From assembly GCF_006265175.1 (NCBI RefSeq), contig NZ_VDCQ01000070.1, positions 1 through 49,680 on the forward strand: 49,680 nt of DNA. Reading direction: 5' to 3'. The stretch comes from Paenibacillus hemerocallicola (GTDB taxonomy: Bacteria > Bacillota > Bacilli > Paenibacillales > NBRC-103111). Made by a program: the position numbers and the translations under genes. The notes beneath the pieces were generated by a model. That model was not told where the DNA came from and did not search any database. It saw only the letters and a program-made list of their open reading frames with translations. Of this stretch, positions 1-8,538 are shown in pieces (position 1 is the stretch's first letter; each line of letters starts with the position of its first letter).

Positions 1-170
1 ATAGTGCTGAAACCAACCTTATTTAGGGCACGGACCGATGAGATCCGGCCGAAATCGGGCTCGCTGAAGGTAATAAGGTTGAAATCAGCACTATAGTCGG
101 CACGAAGTGGGAAAACGGCGCGGATAGTGCTGAAACCAACCTTATTTAGAACACGGACCGATGAAATCCG
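1..170. repeat. Cluster of one inverted and two direct repeat units
   Basis: A 23-base unit beginning ATAGTGCTGA and ending CAACCTTATT lies at 1-23 on the plus strand, at 72-94 on the minus strand (20 of 23 bases match; the three mismatches are adjacent, near the middle) and at 124-146 on the plus strand. The plus copies extend further: 124-170 repeats 1-47 with three substitutions. Copies 1-23 and 72-94 could pair as a long stem. Start-to-start distances are 71 and 52 bases. The window edge may cut off more copies. No coding capacity is seen. It may be a small non-autonomous element or a set of protein sites; the sequence alone does not decide. Confidence 0.85.
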
Positions 171-652
171 ATGAGCAACAGCGTTGCATGACGGTGTCAA
201 CCCGAGAAAGCAAGTACAAGAAGAGGGCAGTGTATCCTATGCGGAGCTCCCGAGTGCCTTCCTCCTCCGAATTCAATGAATTGATTAATACAAACGTGTG
301 CGCAATGCCTTTAACACTCCATTAACGGCAAAACTGCAAACAATCCGCGCAACAAGGAGATTTAAAATTATTTTGAAACGGCTGTGGAAAGCATCGTCTT
401 GCACAATACCATTCGCGATAAATCGTATTATCCGTTCGTCGCTTGAAGATATTGAATTGCCCGATGTGACAGCTGCCCCCATTTGAATCCCGGCCGATAC
501 GATCATTGCATGGCCTGACCCTGATCGGTTTGCCTGCGGGGTGTCGGCGTATAAGCCGACGATTGCGGTTGCCCGGCATCAAAAAAGATCCGTGTGGAAT
601 CAATACAAAAAAACTATTGTATTTTTATGCACACGTTTGTTATCAGGAAGCT
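171..652. other. Gene-free stretch before the LacI-type gene
   Basis: I see no convincing gene here. A 73-codon open frame on the minus strand (506-285) has no good ribosome site and no family I recognise; 280-480 is poorer in GC than its surroundings. A short hairpin GTCGGC/GCCGAC lies at 543-548 and 555-560 without a clear U-run. Confidence 0.5.
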
Positions 653-668
653 GGAGGGGATTTCCATC

Positions 669-1651
669 ATGATCACGATTAAAGATATCGCCAGAGCCGC
701 AAGCGTCAATCATTCGACCGTTTCCAGGGCATTGCGCGACGATCCCCGCGTGAGTGCCGCGATGAGGGAAAAAATTCATGCGATTGCCCGACAAATGAAC
801 TATGTGCCGAATTTGGCCGCGAGGAAGCTGGTACGGCAAAAAACGATTTCGTCGGACTCATTTGGCCGACGAAGGAAGGACTGTTTTTCTACAATCTGAA
901 TATCCAGCTGCAAAAGGAAGGCGCCAAGCGGGGATACCGGATTGTGCAAATTATGGACGAACCGGTTGAAGCGATGCGCGCTTTCAATCAATTCGCAGTC
1001 GACCATGTCCTGTTATGGAGCGTCTATCCGACTATGCCCGCATCCTTTACGACCGAAATTGAGCGCTTTCAAGGGGAGGTGCTGACGATGGGCGGTCCGA
1101 AGCTGGAAGGGACTCATTGGCTTTCCATCGACAGGCAAGGGGCGTTCGTTCAAGCGGTCCGTCATCTGACCGAGCTGGGGCACCGCAGGATTGCCTATGC
1201 CGGAGGAAAGATCAACATGGAGAAGCTGTACGGCTTCATGCAGGGAGTGGCCGAATGCAGAGCCGAATACAGCTCCGACTATTTCCTCGATTATTACGGC
1301 GATTCCTTCGAGAGCGACGTCGCGAATTTGCTCTCCAACGTCAAACGTCCTACCGCCATCGTCGTCGATTCCCAGCACTGCCTGTTCCGGCTGATGCGGG
1401 TGTTGCGGCAAATGGGCGTGACCGTTTCGAAAGACATGTCCATCGTCGTTTACGACGACACGCCGGAAATGGAAACGTACGAGATCGCCTTTACGACGAT
1501 CGGTCCCTCGATCCGGGAGCTGGCCGTAAAAGCGTGGGATATTATAACGGCCGAACGCGATGAAGACGAGGCGGGTTCATTCGTAGAGGAGGCGGTGACG
1601 GCAAGCCTGATATCCAGACAATCGGCAAGACGTGTCGAGCCCGAGCAATGA
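669..1651 (+). pseudogene. LacI-family transcriptional regulator, frameshifted
   Basis: ATG 669 follows a good Shine-Dalgarno site (GGAGGGGA, 653-660). The first ~57 codons encode a complete LacI helix-turn-helix (ITIKDIARAASVNHSTVSRA) and hinge helix (NYVPNLAARKLVRQ). At the A6 run 838-843 the frame is lost and stops at 897-899. The effector domain continues in the frame of 845 (NDFVGLIWPTKEG), open to TGA 1649-1651. One extra A in the run would restore a protein of about 327 residues, the usual LacI length, with a periplasmic-binding-like sugar domain. So either a recent one-base loss, a slippage site, or a sequencing error in a homopolymer. The broken pectate-lyase-like gene starts 34 bases downstream, so the pair may once have controlled and degraded a plant polysaccharide (inference). 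Confidence 0.85.
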
Positions 1652-1685
1652 TGCTTGTCAGTTCTACGATTAGGGAGGTTTGCGT

Positions 1686-2505
1686 ATGGAGAGGACTACC
1701 CGCGTGGAGAATGAAGGAGCCGAAACCAACGAAATTCGGCAAGCGGCGACGATGAGCCGGAGAAAACTGCTCGCATCAATGGGAATTGCCGGAACCGCGG
1801 CCTTATGGGGCCGCTCCTTCGTCGATGAAGCATTTGGAGCCGGAGCTTTTCCCGTTCATGCCGCCGTGTACGGCGGCTCGGCGGGCGGAGAATGCTGCTG
1901 TACGGTCACCACCATTGCGGAGCTTCGAGCCGACCCGGCTCCGAGTCCGGACCAAGTATATTGGATTGGCGATCCGATGCGGGAAGGATGGTTTTATCCC
2001 GACGCGGACGATCTGCTCTCGGCCGATAATACAGGTACCGTTCTTGTTTCAGTATCCGGCATGCGAATCAAGCGGCTGCTCTATAACGGGACGTTGGATG
2101 TCCGGTGGTTCGGGGCGGTCGGGAACGGGATGACCGACGATACGGCGGCTATTCAGGCGGCGCTGGATGCGGTTCCGTCCGGAGGAACCGTATGGATTCC
2201 GGAAGGCGAGTATCGGATCGACGCGTTGATCGAGCTTCGGCCGAAAAGCTATACCGATCTGCGCTTGTCGCCGGCGCAATATTGAAAGCGATTTCAAACT
2301 CTTCGGAGAAATACAGCGTCATTACCGTCCTGAATCGAACCCGCGTTACCGTACAAGGCGGTACGATCATCGGCGAGCGCAACGAGCATTCGGGGACGAC
2401 CGGGGAATGGGGGATGGGCATTTCCTACGGAAGTCCCCGTCCGGAAGCCGGTACGCGATTACGGTCACGGATGCGGGCGCCGTCGTCACCAGTGCGATCG
2501 TCTGA
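1686..2505 (+). pseudogene. Tat-exported pectate-lyase-like beta-helix protein, twice frameshifted
   Basis: ATG 1686 is preceded by GGGAGG (1673-1678). The N-terminus has a twin-arginine signal (SRRKLLASMGIAGTAALWG), then the start of a Pectate_lyase_3 / GH28-like right-handed beta-helix: DVRWFGAVGNGMTDDTAAIQ followed by SGGTVWIPEGEYRI. The frame stops at 2283-2285, but the protein continues one base back (VAGAILKAISNSSEKYSVIT, then RVTVQGGTIIGERNEH) until about 2430. A second one-base-missing shift near the C4 run at 2435 leads to SGSRYAITVTDAGAVVTSAI and a TGA at 2503. Even if repaired it would have only about 270 residues, short for this family (usually 400 or more), so part of the helix also seems deleted. 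Family members cleave or bind pectin-type polymers outside the cell. Confidence 0.8.
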
Positions 2506-2591
2506 TTGAAAGAATAACAAGGTTGGATGGCAAGACAGGGTGCAGCAGGACCGAACCGTGCGTCAAGCCGGCTTGCCCTGCTGTGTCTTTT

Positions 2592-3374
2592 CTACGAAAC
2601 CACCCGTAGCCAAGCCCGGTCGTACCGCCATTCCACTTCGACGGGGGCTTGGAAAAAATCGGTCAGATAGGGACCCGTCAGCACCTCCTGCGTCGGGCCG
2701 GAGCGGTATATTTGACCGGATCGGACTAGCAGCGCTTTCGTGAAGGCCGGAATAATTTCCTCGATATGATGGGTTACGTAAATCAAGTTCGGCGCATCGG
2801 GCTGCGCTACGAGGTTCTGAATGCTCGAGAGCAGCTGCTCTCGAGAGAACACGTCCAATCCGTTGCACGGCTCGTCCAGAATGAGCAGCTTCGGCGACGC
2901 CATGAGCGCCCTTGCGATCAGCACCTTCTGCTTCTCGCCCTGCGAGCAGGAATGGTAGTGCCGGTCGTACAGATGGGATACGCCCAACTGCTTCATAAGC
3001 GACTGCGCCCGCTCCAGGTCCCCATCGTCGGGCTTGTCGTATAATCCGATCGTGGCATGCTTGCCGCTCAAGACGACGTGCTGGGTCCGGTCGTTCATAT
3101 GAAGCCGTTCCTGCAGCGAAGAGCTGACCCAGCCGATCGATTTGCGCAGCTCGCGCAGGTCGACGGTGCCGTACTCGTGGCCGAGCACGCTCACTTGGCC
3201 TTCGGTCGGCCAAATATAGCCGGTAATCATATTGAGCAGTGTCGTTTTACCCGAGCCGTTCAAGCCCAGAATGGCCCAATGCTCACCCGAATCGACTTGC
3301 CAGTTCATATTTTGCAGCACGATTTTGTCCTCGCGCTTCCATGTGACGTTGCGTACGTCTACAACCAAGCTCAT
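2592..3374 (-). CDS. ylmA: ABC transporter ATP-binding protein (YlmA-like)
   Basis: A stand-alone ABC ATPase of 260 residues. Walker A is GLNGSGKTT (residues 37-45), the Q-loop region follows near VSSSLQ, the signature is CSQGEKQK instead of the usual LSGGQ, Walker B is LLILDEP, and the switch histidine lies in YVTHHIEEI. Length and order match the Bacillus YlmA / ModF-like group, whose substrate and membrane partner are unknown; no permease is adjacent. The start has GGGAGGG about 7 bases upstream and a minus-strand TACAAT box at 3430-3425. It is transcribed alone, divergent from the dead glyoxalase gene at 3501. Whether it powers transport or acts in a soluble role cannot be said from the sequence. 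Confidence 0.9.
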   Translation of the reverse strand: MSLVVDVRNVTWKREDKIVLQNMNWQVDSGEHWAILGLNGSGKTTLLNMITGYIWPTEGQVSVLGHEYGTVDLRELRKSIGWVSSSLQERLHMNDRTQHVVLSGKHATIGLYDKPDDGDLERAQSLMKQLGVSHLYDRHYHSCSQGEKQKVLIARALMASPKLLILDEPCNGLDVFSREQLLSSIQNLVAQPDAPNLIYVTHHIEEIIPAFTKALLVRSGQIYRSGPTQEVLTGPYLTDFFQAPVEVEWRYDRAWLRVVS

Positions 3375-3500
3375 GACAGGTCCCTCCCGGCTAATCGATG
3401 TTTCCGCTTATTGGTTTAAGCTCGATTGTACCATATTCGCCGATGGCCGAAGCATGATTTTGTTAAAATAAAGGACAAGGAAGCGAAGGAGGATGTCGGC

Positions 3501-3607
3501 ATGAATATTATCCGGCCGGAACGGGAGCGACCGGTCCGATCATGTCCGTCTACATCCGGGATTTGGACGGCAATTTGTTGGAAATCTCGAATGTGATTTC
3601 CAAATGA
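3501..3607 (+). pseudogene. Remnant of a glyoxalase/VOC-family gene (head joined to tail)
   Basis: An intact ribosome site (AAGGAGG, just before 3495) and ATG 3501 start MNIIR, a typical beginning of a VOC-family protein. Within about 20 bases the sequence switches, in another frame, to a typical VOC C-terminus (GATGPIMSVYIRDLDGNLLE, then ISNVISK and TGA 3605-3607). The middle ~100 codons are gone, so this looks like an internal deletion joining gene head to gene tail. A TAAAAT box lies upstream around 3463-3468. The convergent MFS gene now reads antisense through the tail and stops inside the remnant. Confidence 0.75.
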
Positions 3608-4854
3608 TCGCCAAGACCGGATATCGGTCCTTGGCTATTTCCGGGCCGGATCCAAATGAGCGTGATGCACATGGCGGCGGCGCATAGCGAGGCGTATGAA
3701 TAGAAGACGGCCCCGTGACCGCCTTTTGCCAGCAGCGCGGTAGCCGGAGGCCCGGCTGCTACGCCGATAAATCTCATGCTGCTGTACAAGGATGTTACCG
3801 CTCCGCGCTGCTTCTTGGCGATGCCTTCGGTGAGAAGCGCATCCATAACAGGCAGGGCGATGCCGAAGCCGGCCCCTGCGACGGAGAGCAGGGACAGCCA
3901 TCCGAATACGGAAGACGGTACGATCCAGGCTACGGCCAACATCACCGCTGCGCCGGATGCGAGACCGGCGGCGGAGAGCCATTTCATGACGGTCTTATTC
4001 CGGCCGACCAGTTTGCCGGTCATATAGGAGGCGGAGCACAGGAAAAGCAGCGGAATGGCCAGCAGCCAGCCTTTCGCGATCCCGTGAATTCCGAAACGGT
4101 CCTCGAGCATCGAGGAAAGGTGGAACAGAAAGCCGAACAGTACGAACATCAAAATGCCGCCGGAGGCGAAGACGGGCAGAAGCCAACGCTGTTTCTCCCT
4201 CAGCACGCGAAGGACAGGGCTCAGCATTGCCTTGAAGCCGGGCGACGGCTCATCCTGTTGCGGCTTCGGTACCTTGAGCAGCAAGAGGAGCAGGCCGATG
4301 GAGAGGGCGCACAGAACCGGAATAGAGAAGAACGGAACGTACCAGGCCCAGGCGGCCAGCGCGGAGCCCAGCACCGGGCTCAGCACTTTGCCGAACGTAT
4401 TGGCCGTTTCCACGAGGCCGAGTCCTTTGCTCACGTCCTTCTCGTCCCGGAACAAGTCGCCTACGAGCGGCAGGACGATCGGGAATGCGCCTGCCGCCCC
4501 GATCCCTTGCACGAGGCGGCCCAGCAGAATGAGCGTATAGGCCGCTCCGGCGGAGAACAAAGCGGCGAAACCGCAGACGAGTCCGCCGATTGCCGTCACG
4601 ATAAGGCTGGGGATCATCACTTTTTTGCGTCCGAAACGGTCCGAGAGCATCCCGGCCGGCGGAATGAGCAGAATGGCCGTAATGGCATAAGCGGTAATAA
4701 TGAAGCTTGTCTGCAGCTGTGTCAAGCCGAGCTTCCCCTGGATGACCGGAAGCACCGGAATGAACATGGAGTTTCCCAGCGTCATAATTAGCGGGACGGA
4801 TGCAATCGCGATCAGATCCCGTTTTTTGGAACGTTCCGACTCGTTTGCGGGCAT
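3550..4854 (-). CDS. MFS multidrug/drug-efflux-type transporter
   Basis: A 434-residue major facilitator protein with about twelve hydrophobic segments. The first half carries the DHA1 signature after helix 2 (GMLSDRFGRKKVMIP) and motif C-like glycine-rich helices (LGRLVQGIGAAGAFPIVLPL). The family exports drugs or other small molecules by proton antiport across the cell membrane; the substrate is not readable. I chose ATG 4854 (MPANESERSKKRD) because the upstream in-frame extension lacks membrane or signal character; its ribosome site (GGAAAGG) is weak. The last ~20 residues (LEITFEISNKLPSKSRM) are antisense translation of the dead VOC gene at 3501-3607, so the native C-terminus was probably lost in the same rearrangement. 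It lies downstream of, and on the same strand as, the AraC regulator, 149 bases apart. Confidence 0.85.
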   Translation of the reverse strand: MPANESERSKKRDLIAIASVPLIMTLGNSMFIPVLPVIQGKLGLTQLQTSFIITAYAITAILLIPPAGMLSDRFGRKKVMIPSLIVTAIGGLVCGFAALFSAGAAYTLILLGRLVQGIGAAGAFPIVLPLVGDLFRDEKDVSKGLGLVETANTFGKVLSPVLGSALAAWAWYVPFFSIPVLCALSIGLLLLLLKVPKPQQDEPSPGFKAMLSPVLRVLREKQRWLLPVFASGGILMFVLFGFLFHLSSMLEDRFGIHGIAKGWLLAIPLLFLCSASYMTGKLVGRNKTVMKWLSAAGLASGAAVMLAVAWIVPSSVFGWLSLLSVAGAGFGIALPVMDALLTEGIAKKQRGAVTSLYSSMRFIGVAAGPPATALLAKGGHGAVFYSYASLCAAAMCITLIWIRPGNSQGPISGLGDHLEITFEISNKLPSKSRM

Positions 4855-5003
4855 TAGGGACCGTGCCTTTCCGAAAAAGGGTGAATGGGAGCAAACGCTC
4901 GACCATATTGCAGTTTCCGGCGGTCCGGTCAACATATGGATAAGATGTGCCGGAAGCCGGGGCTGTATGCATCCCTTTCGGTACGAGGCCAAGTCGATCC
5001 CGC

Positions 5004-7271
5004 TTATCCGCCCTGCTGAGACGTTTTGCGGAATTCGCCGGGCGGCAGTCCGGCATACCGTTTGAACATGCGGATGAACGAGTTCACGTTATGGTAGCCG
5101 ACCCGCACGGCTACGTCCTGTATTTTCATGCTCGAGTTTTGCAGCATGTCTTTGGCGATGTTGACCCGCATGCCGTTCAAGTAATCGCTGAAATTCATTC
5201 CCGTCTTTTCTTTGAAATAAGTCGACAAATAGGCTCCCGTAATGTTCAGCTTGTCGGCCAGCATCTCCAGCGACAGCTCCTCGCCGTAATGATGGTCCAA
5301 ATAATCGAAGACGAAGCTCGTGATCGGATCGCGGGCTTCTTTCTTTTGCTTGATCCAGCCGGCCGCCTCGCCCAAAAATTCGCTCCAGAACGTCTCGTAC
5401 TGCTCCAGCGTATGGCAGTCCGCGAGCAGCTCCTGCGGGGAATCGTCGTCTTTGCGCATGCGTCCGTCCAATTGGAGAGCGGTCAGCGTCCGTAAGACTT
5501 TGCTCAGAAGGTCCCGGGAGAAGTCCGCGAACTCGCCGGCAGCGGCCTGCTTCTTGTGCATCGCCGACATGATCCGGATAACCTGATGCACGACCGCCTG
5601 GCCATTGCCCGCCTGCAGGTTGGCGTGGAATTCTTGCTCCTCCATAAGCGTCAGTGCGTGGTAGGCGGCTGGCTCGCCCATTTCCGTCACGATTTGCGTC
5701 TCCTCGCCGAGCGGCCGGAACTTCAGCTTGGCCAGCGCGCGCTCGTAAGCTTCGGTGAATTGGGACGAGTCCGTATATTGCGGGCTTGTGGCAATGGTCA
5801 AGAAGCAGTAATGCTTGTCGCGGTCGAAAATCTCCTTCATCCGATCCAAGGTCTCGATAACCGGAGGCTCGCCCTCCTTCGGAAAAACAAGGGCGAGAAT
5901 TTGGTTTTTCTCGATCTGGAACACGGTGGACTCCGCGTACTTATCCGCAAGGGCGGTCGAGATGTATTCCTTGAGGAAATAGGCCGCAAAGTCCGAATCC
6001 GTCTCCATATTCTCGTAATACCGTCTACGGAACGTGATGTTGAACACGGTGAGAACGAACGGTTTGTTGGAAACGTCCGGCTCTTTCCAGTCCAGTCCGC
6101 CGGTGCGGATCATCTTCAGCTTGTTCGTGTAGGCGTAATATTTAAGCTGCGAATTTTTTTGCCGCAAATCCTCGTGAATGACCCGGTTCGTCCGGAGAAG
6201 GTCGCTCAGCCGGTCGCCGATGATGGCGAATTCCTTGATTTCCGATCTCCGTCTGGAAGACGATGGCCCCGCGTTCAGCTCCTGGATCGACTGCACGATT
6301 TTTTTCAGCGGATTGTTCATCCGGATGCTGAACAGCACGGACGTGCCGATGCTGATGACGACGGCCACCACGAGCAGCGACCCCAATATGACGTTCAAAC
6401 GGACGATTTGCGAGGAAATGCCGGCATTCGGCACGATATTGATGTAGGTCAAGCCGCTGCCCGCATTTTTCGAGTAAAAGTAATAATCGGTACCGATTTT
6501 CAAATGGCCTTCTTGCCCCGGAAGCTCCTCCAGCGTTATAGTCTGCTCCGTATCGACCGACGAAAACATCGTCTGGCCCTGTTCGTTCATCACGATGAAA
6601 TTCCGGTTGATCGATTGGTGAAACGCGCCGAACATTTTCCCCGCGTCCAGCATCGCTATGATGAGCAGCTTGGAGTTGGAATTGTCCTTGATGACGAACG
6701 GGATCATCTGGCCTTTCGACGCTGGGGCGTTTTCCCAGGACATATCGACAAAGGCGGAAGACGGGTAAGCTGTGTATGTGTAAGATTGGTTGAATTCATT
6801 TTTCCAAAATTCGTAGTCGTACAGATCACTCTTGTAATATTTCGAGAACATCGTTTCCGCTTGGCTCGTCCCGTCTCTTTCTATAATGAAACCGGTTTCG
6901 CGAAAGTATAAGACAAGGTTGTTCAAATAAAGGTTGTCGTTGCCGATCGTATTGCGGATATTGGTGCGGATTTGGCTGGCTACGTCATAATGGATTCGCG
7001 GCGAGCTTATTTTCAGCAGCTCGACCTCGGAGCTGAAGTACAGGCTGAACGCTACGTTACGGATGAGCGTCATATGCTTCTCGTAATCGTTCACCGTCTT
7101 GTCGAGGTTAAGCTTGTTATAGCGCAATATTTCGTTCGTCACATTGTTGCGGAAAAACGTATACGACAAAAAGTTGAAGGAGATGAGCAGGACGATAATC
7201 GCCATGAAGCTGGTCAACAGCTTGAAGAATAGAGAATTGGCATTTTGACGCAGCTGTTCCAGTTTCCCCAT
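5004..7271 (-). CDS. Membrane-anchored AraC-family regulator with extracellular sensor domain
   Basis: 755 residues with a layout common in Paenibacillus: a first membrane helix (about 18-41), a Cache-like extracellular domain (about 45-285), a second helix (about 288-315), a juxtamembrane HAMP-like stretch, a middle cytoplasmic domain and a C-terminal AraC double helix-turn-helix (about 655-750: LSLEMLADKLNITGAYLSTY and DVAVRVGYHNVNSFIRMFKR). Such proteins are thought to sense an extracellular sugar or binding protein and switch on the neighbouring transporter directly, without phosphorelay. ATG 7271 has GGGGAG ten bases upstream. It is divergent from the permease-permease-lipoprotein operon at 7554, its most likely target (inference from position). 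Confidence 0.9.
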   Translation of the reverse strand: MGKLEQLRQNANSLFFKLLTSFMAIIVLLISFNFLSYTFFRNNVTNEILRYNKLNLDKTVNDYEKHMTLIRNVAFSLYFSSEVELLKISSPRIHYDVASQIRTNIRNTIGNDNLYLNNLVLYFRETGFIIERDGTSQAETMFSKYYKSDLYDYEFWKNEFNQSYTYTAYPSSAFVDMSWENAPASKGQMIPFVIKDNSNSKLLIIAMLDAGKMFGAFHQSINRNFIVMNEQGQTMFSSVDTEQTITLEELPGQEGHLKIGTDYYFYSKNAGSGLTYINIVPNAGISSQIVRLNVILGSLLVVAVVISIGTSVLFSIRMNNPLKKIVQSIQELNAGPSSSRRRSEIKEFAIIGDRLSDLLRTNRVIHEDLRQKNSQLKYYAYTNKLKMIRTGGLDWKEPDVSNKPFVLTVFNITFRRRYYENMETDSDFAAYFLKEYISTALADKYAESTVFQIEKNQILALVFPKEGEPPVIETLDRMKEIFDRDKHYCFLTIATSPQYTDSSQFTEAYERALAKLKFRPLGEETQIVTEMGEPAAYHALTLMEEQEFHANLQAGNGQAVVHQVIRIMSAMHKKQAAAGEFADFSRDLLSKVLRTLTALQLDGRMRKDDDSPQELLADCHTLEQYETFWSEFLGEAAGWIKQKKEARDPITSFVFDYLDHHYGEELSLEMLADKLNITGAYLSTYFKEKTGMNFSDYLNGMRVNIAKDMLQNSSMKIQDVAVRVGYHNVNSFIRMFKRYAGLPPGEFRKTSQQGG

Positions 7272-7309
7272 ACTCGCACGCTCCCCTTCCGGATGAAGTA
7301 GTGGAGTTC

Positions 7310-7338
7310 ATTATATCATTTGACTTCCCGCGTTTGAA
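7310..7338 (-). promoter_or_regulatory. Probable sigma-A promoter of the AraC-type gene
   Basis: On the minus strand a perfect TATAAT at 7315-7310 lies 17 bases from TTCAAA (7338-7333, four of six matches to TTGACA). Transcription would start about 35 bases before the ATG at 7271. Confidence 0.6.
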
Positions 7339-7553
7339 CCCCGACCGGGCCTTTCCCACATATTCACTTCTTTAACCAATACGCAATTCTATGGATTTCC
7401 GTACATCCGTAGACCGTTTAAAGAATTGGCCATAGGCGCGGCCGGTTCCGGTTGGTAAGATGAGTCCCACAAGCGAAGTCGACGCGAACCGATGCGGGAC
7501 GACGCGAGAAAGAAAACGCATACAAAAATAGGCATAGGTAAGGGGGCGATCGT

Positions 7554-8522
7554 TTGGCTCGATCGGGAACCGCACAGTCCGCGCTTGCGACGGCGGCGGA
7601 TTCGAATCCCGTCGTCAGACGCGGATTCGCGAACAAATTCAGGAAAAGCAAATATTTGCTGCTCATGTTTCTGCCATGCTTCATCTACTTCGTCTTATTC
7701 AAATATTTGCCGATGTTCGGGATCGTCATCTCGTTCAAAAACTACAACCTGTATAAAGGCATATGGGAAAGCAGCTGGGTCGGACTGAAATATTACCGGA
7801 TGTTTTTTGAAAATCCCGACTTTTTCAAGCTGCTGCGCAATACGATATTGCTCGGCTTCTACAAGCTGCTGTTCGGCTTTCCGGCTCCCCTCATTCTGGC
7901 GCTGCTGCTGAACGAATTGAAAAATCAGGTGTTCAAGAGGTTCGTGCAGACGGTCAGCTATTTGCCGCATTTCATCTCGAACGTCGTCGTGGCCAGCATG
8001 GTCGTCATGTTCCTGTCTCCGAGCACGGGCACGATCAACCATATTATCGAGTGGTTCGGCTTCGAGCCGATCAACTTCATGGTCAAGCCGGGGCTGTTCC
8101 GCTCCATCTATGTCGTATCGGAAATATGGCAGCATATCGGCTGGGAAACGATCATCTATTTGGCAGCGCTTACCGCGATCGATCCGATGCTGTACGAAGC
8201 GGCCGAAATCGACGGGGCGAGCCGATGGAAGAAGCTCGTTCACGTCACGCTTCCTGGCATCGCGCCGGCTATTGTCATCCTGCTCATTCTGAACGTCGGG
8301 AAGGTGCTCGAGATCGGCTTCGAGAAGGTGTTCCTGCTCTATAATCCCGCTACTTACGAGACCGCCGATATTATAAGCACCTACGTATATCGGGTGGGCC
8401 TGATGGAAGGCAATTTCAGCTACGCGTCCGCAATCGACTTGTTCACCGGCGTCGTCAGCCTGATCTTCATTCTTACGACGAACTATATCAGCCGCAAGGT
8501 AAGCGAAACGAGCCTGTGGTAG
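7554..8522 (+). CDS. ABC transporter permease, LplB type (sugar)
   Basis: 322 residues; a short cytoplasmic N-terminus is followed by six membrane segments typical of the LplB/YtcP carbohydrate permeases (CUT1 group). The ATPase-docking EAA loop is EAAEIDGASRWKKLVHVTLP at about 215-235. The start is TTG 7554, supported by TAAGGGGG (7539-7546) seven bases upstream; no in-frame ATG fits as well. It is the first gene of an operon with a second permease (16 bases later) and a lipoprotein (9464). No ATPase is encoded nearby, as usual for this group, which shares an MsmX-like ATPase encoded elsewhere. Substrate is probably an oligosaccharide, unknown in detail. Divergent from the AraC regulator. 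Confidence 0.92.
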   Translation: MARSGTAQSALATAADSNPVVRRGFANKFRKSKYLLLMFLPCFIYFVLFKYLPMFGIVISFKNYNLYKGIWESSWVGLKYYRMFFENPDFFKLLRNTILLGFYKLLFGFPAPLILALLLNELKNQVFKRFVQTVSYLPHFISNVVVASMVVMFLSPSTGTINHIIEWFGFEPINFMVKPGLFRSIYVVSEIWQHIGWETIIYLAALTAIDPMLYEAAEIDGASRWKKLVHVTLPGIAPAIVILLILNVGKVLEIGFEKVFLLYNPATYETADIISTYVYRVGLMEGNFSYASAIDLFTGVVSLIFILTTNYISRKVSETSLW

Positions 8523-8538
8523 GAAGGGGAAGCCCCGC

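Noticed and set aside
285-506. 73-codon minus-strand gene near the left edge
   Set aside because: No ribosome site, no family, and low-GC composition unlike neighbouring genes.
822-850. Programmed ribosomal frameshift in the LacI gene
   Set aside because: There is an A6 run, but no stimulatory structure or ribosome-site-like element nearby, and LacI genes are not known to use this; simple mutation is likelier.
5556-6911. 451-codon plus-strand frame antisense to the AraC regulator
   Set aside because: It mirrors a well-supported gene, has arginine-rich non-family sequence and no ribosome site; it is a composition effect.
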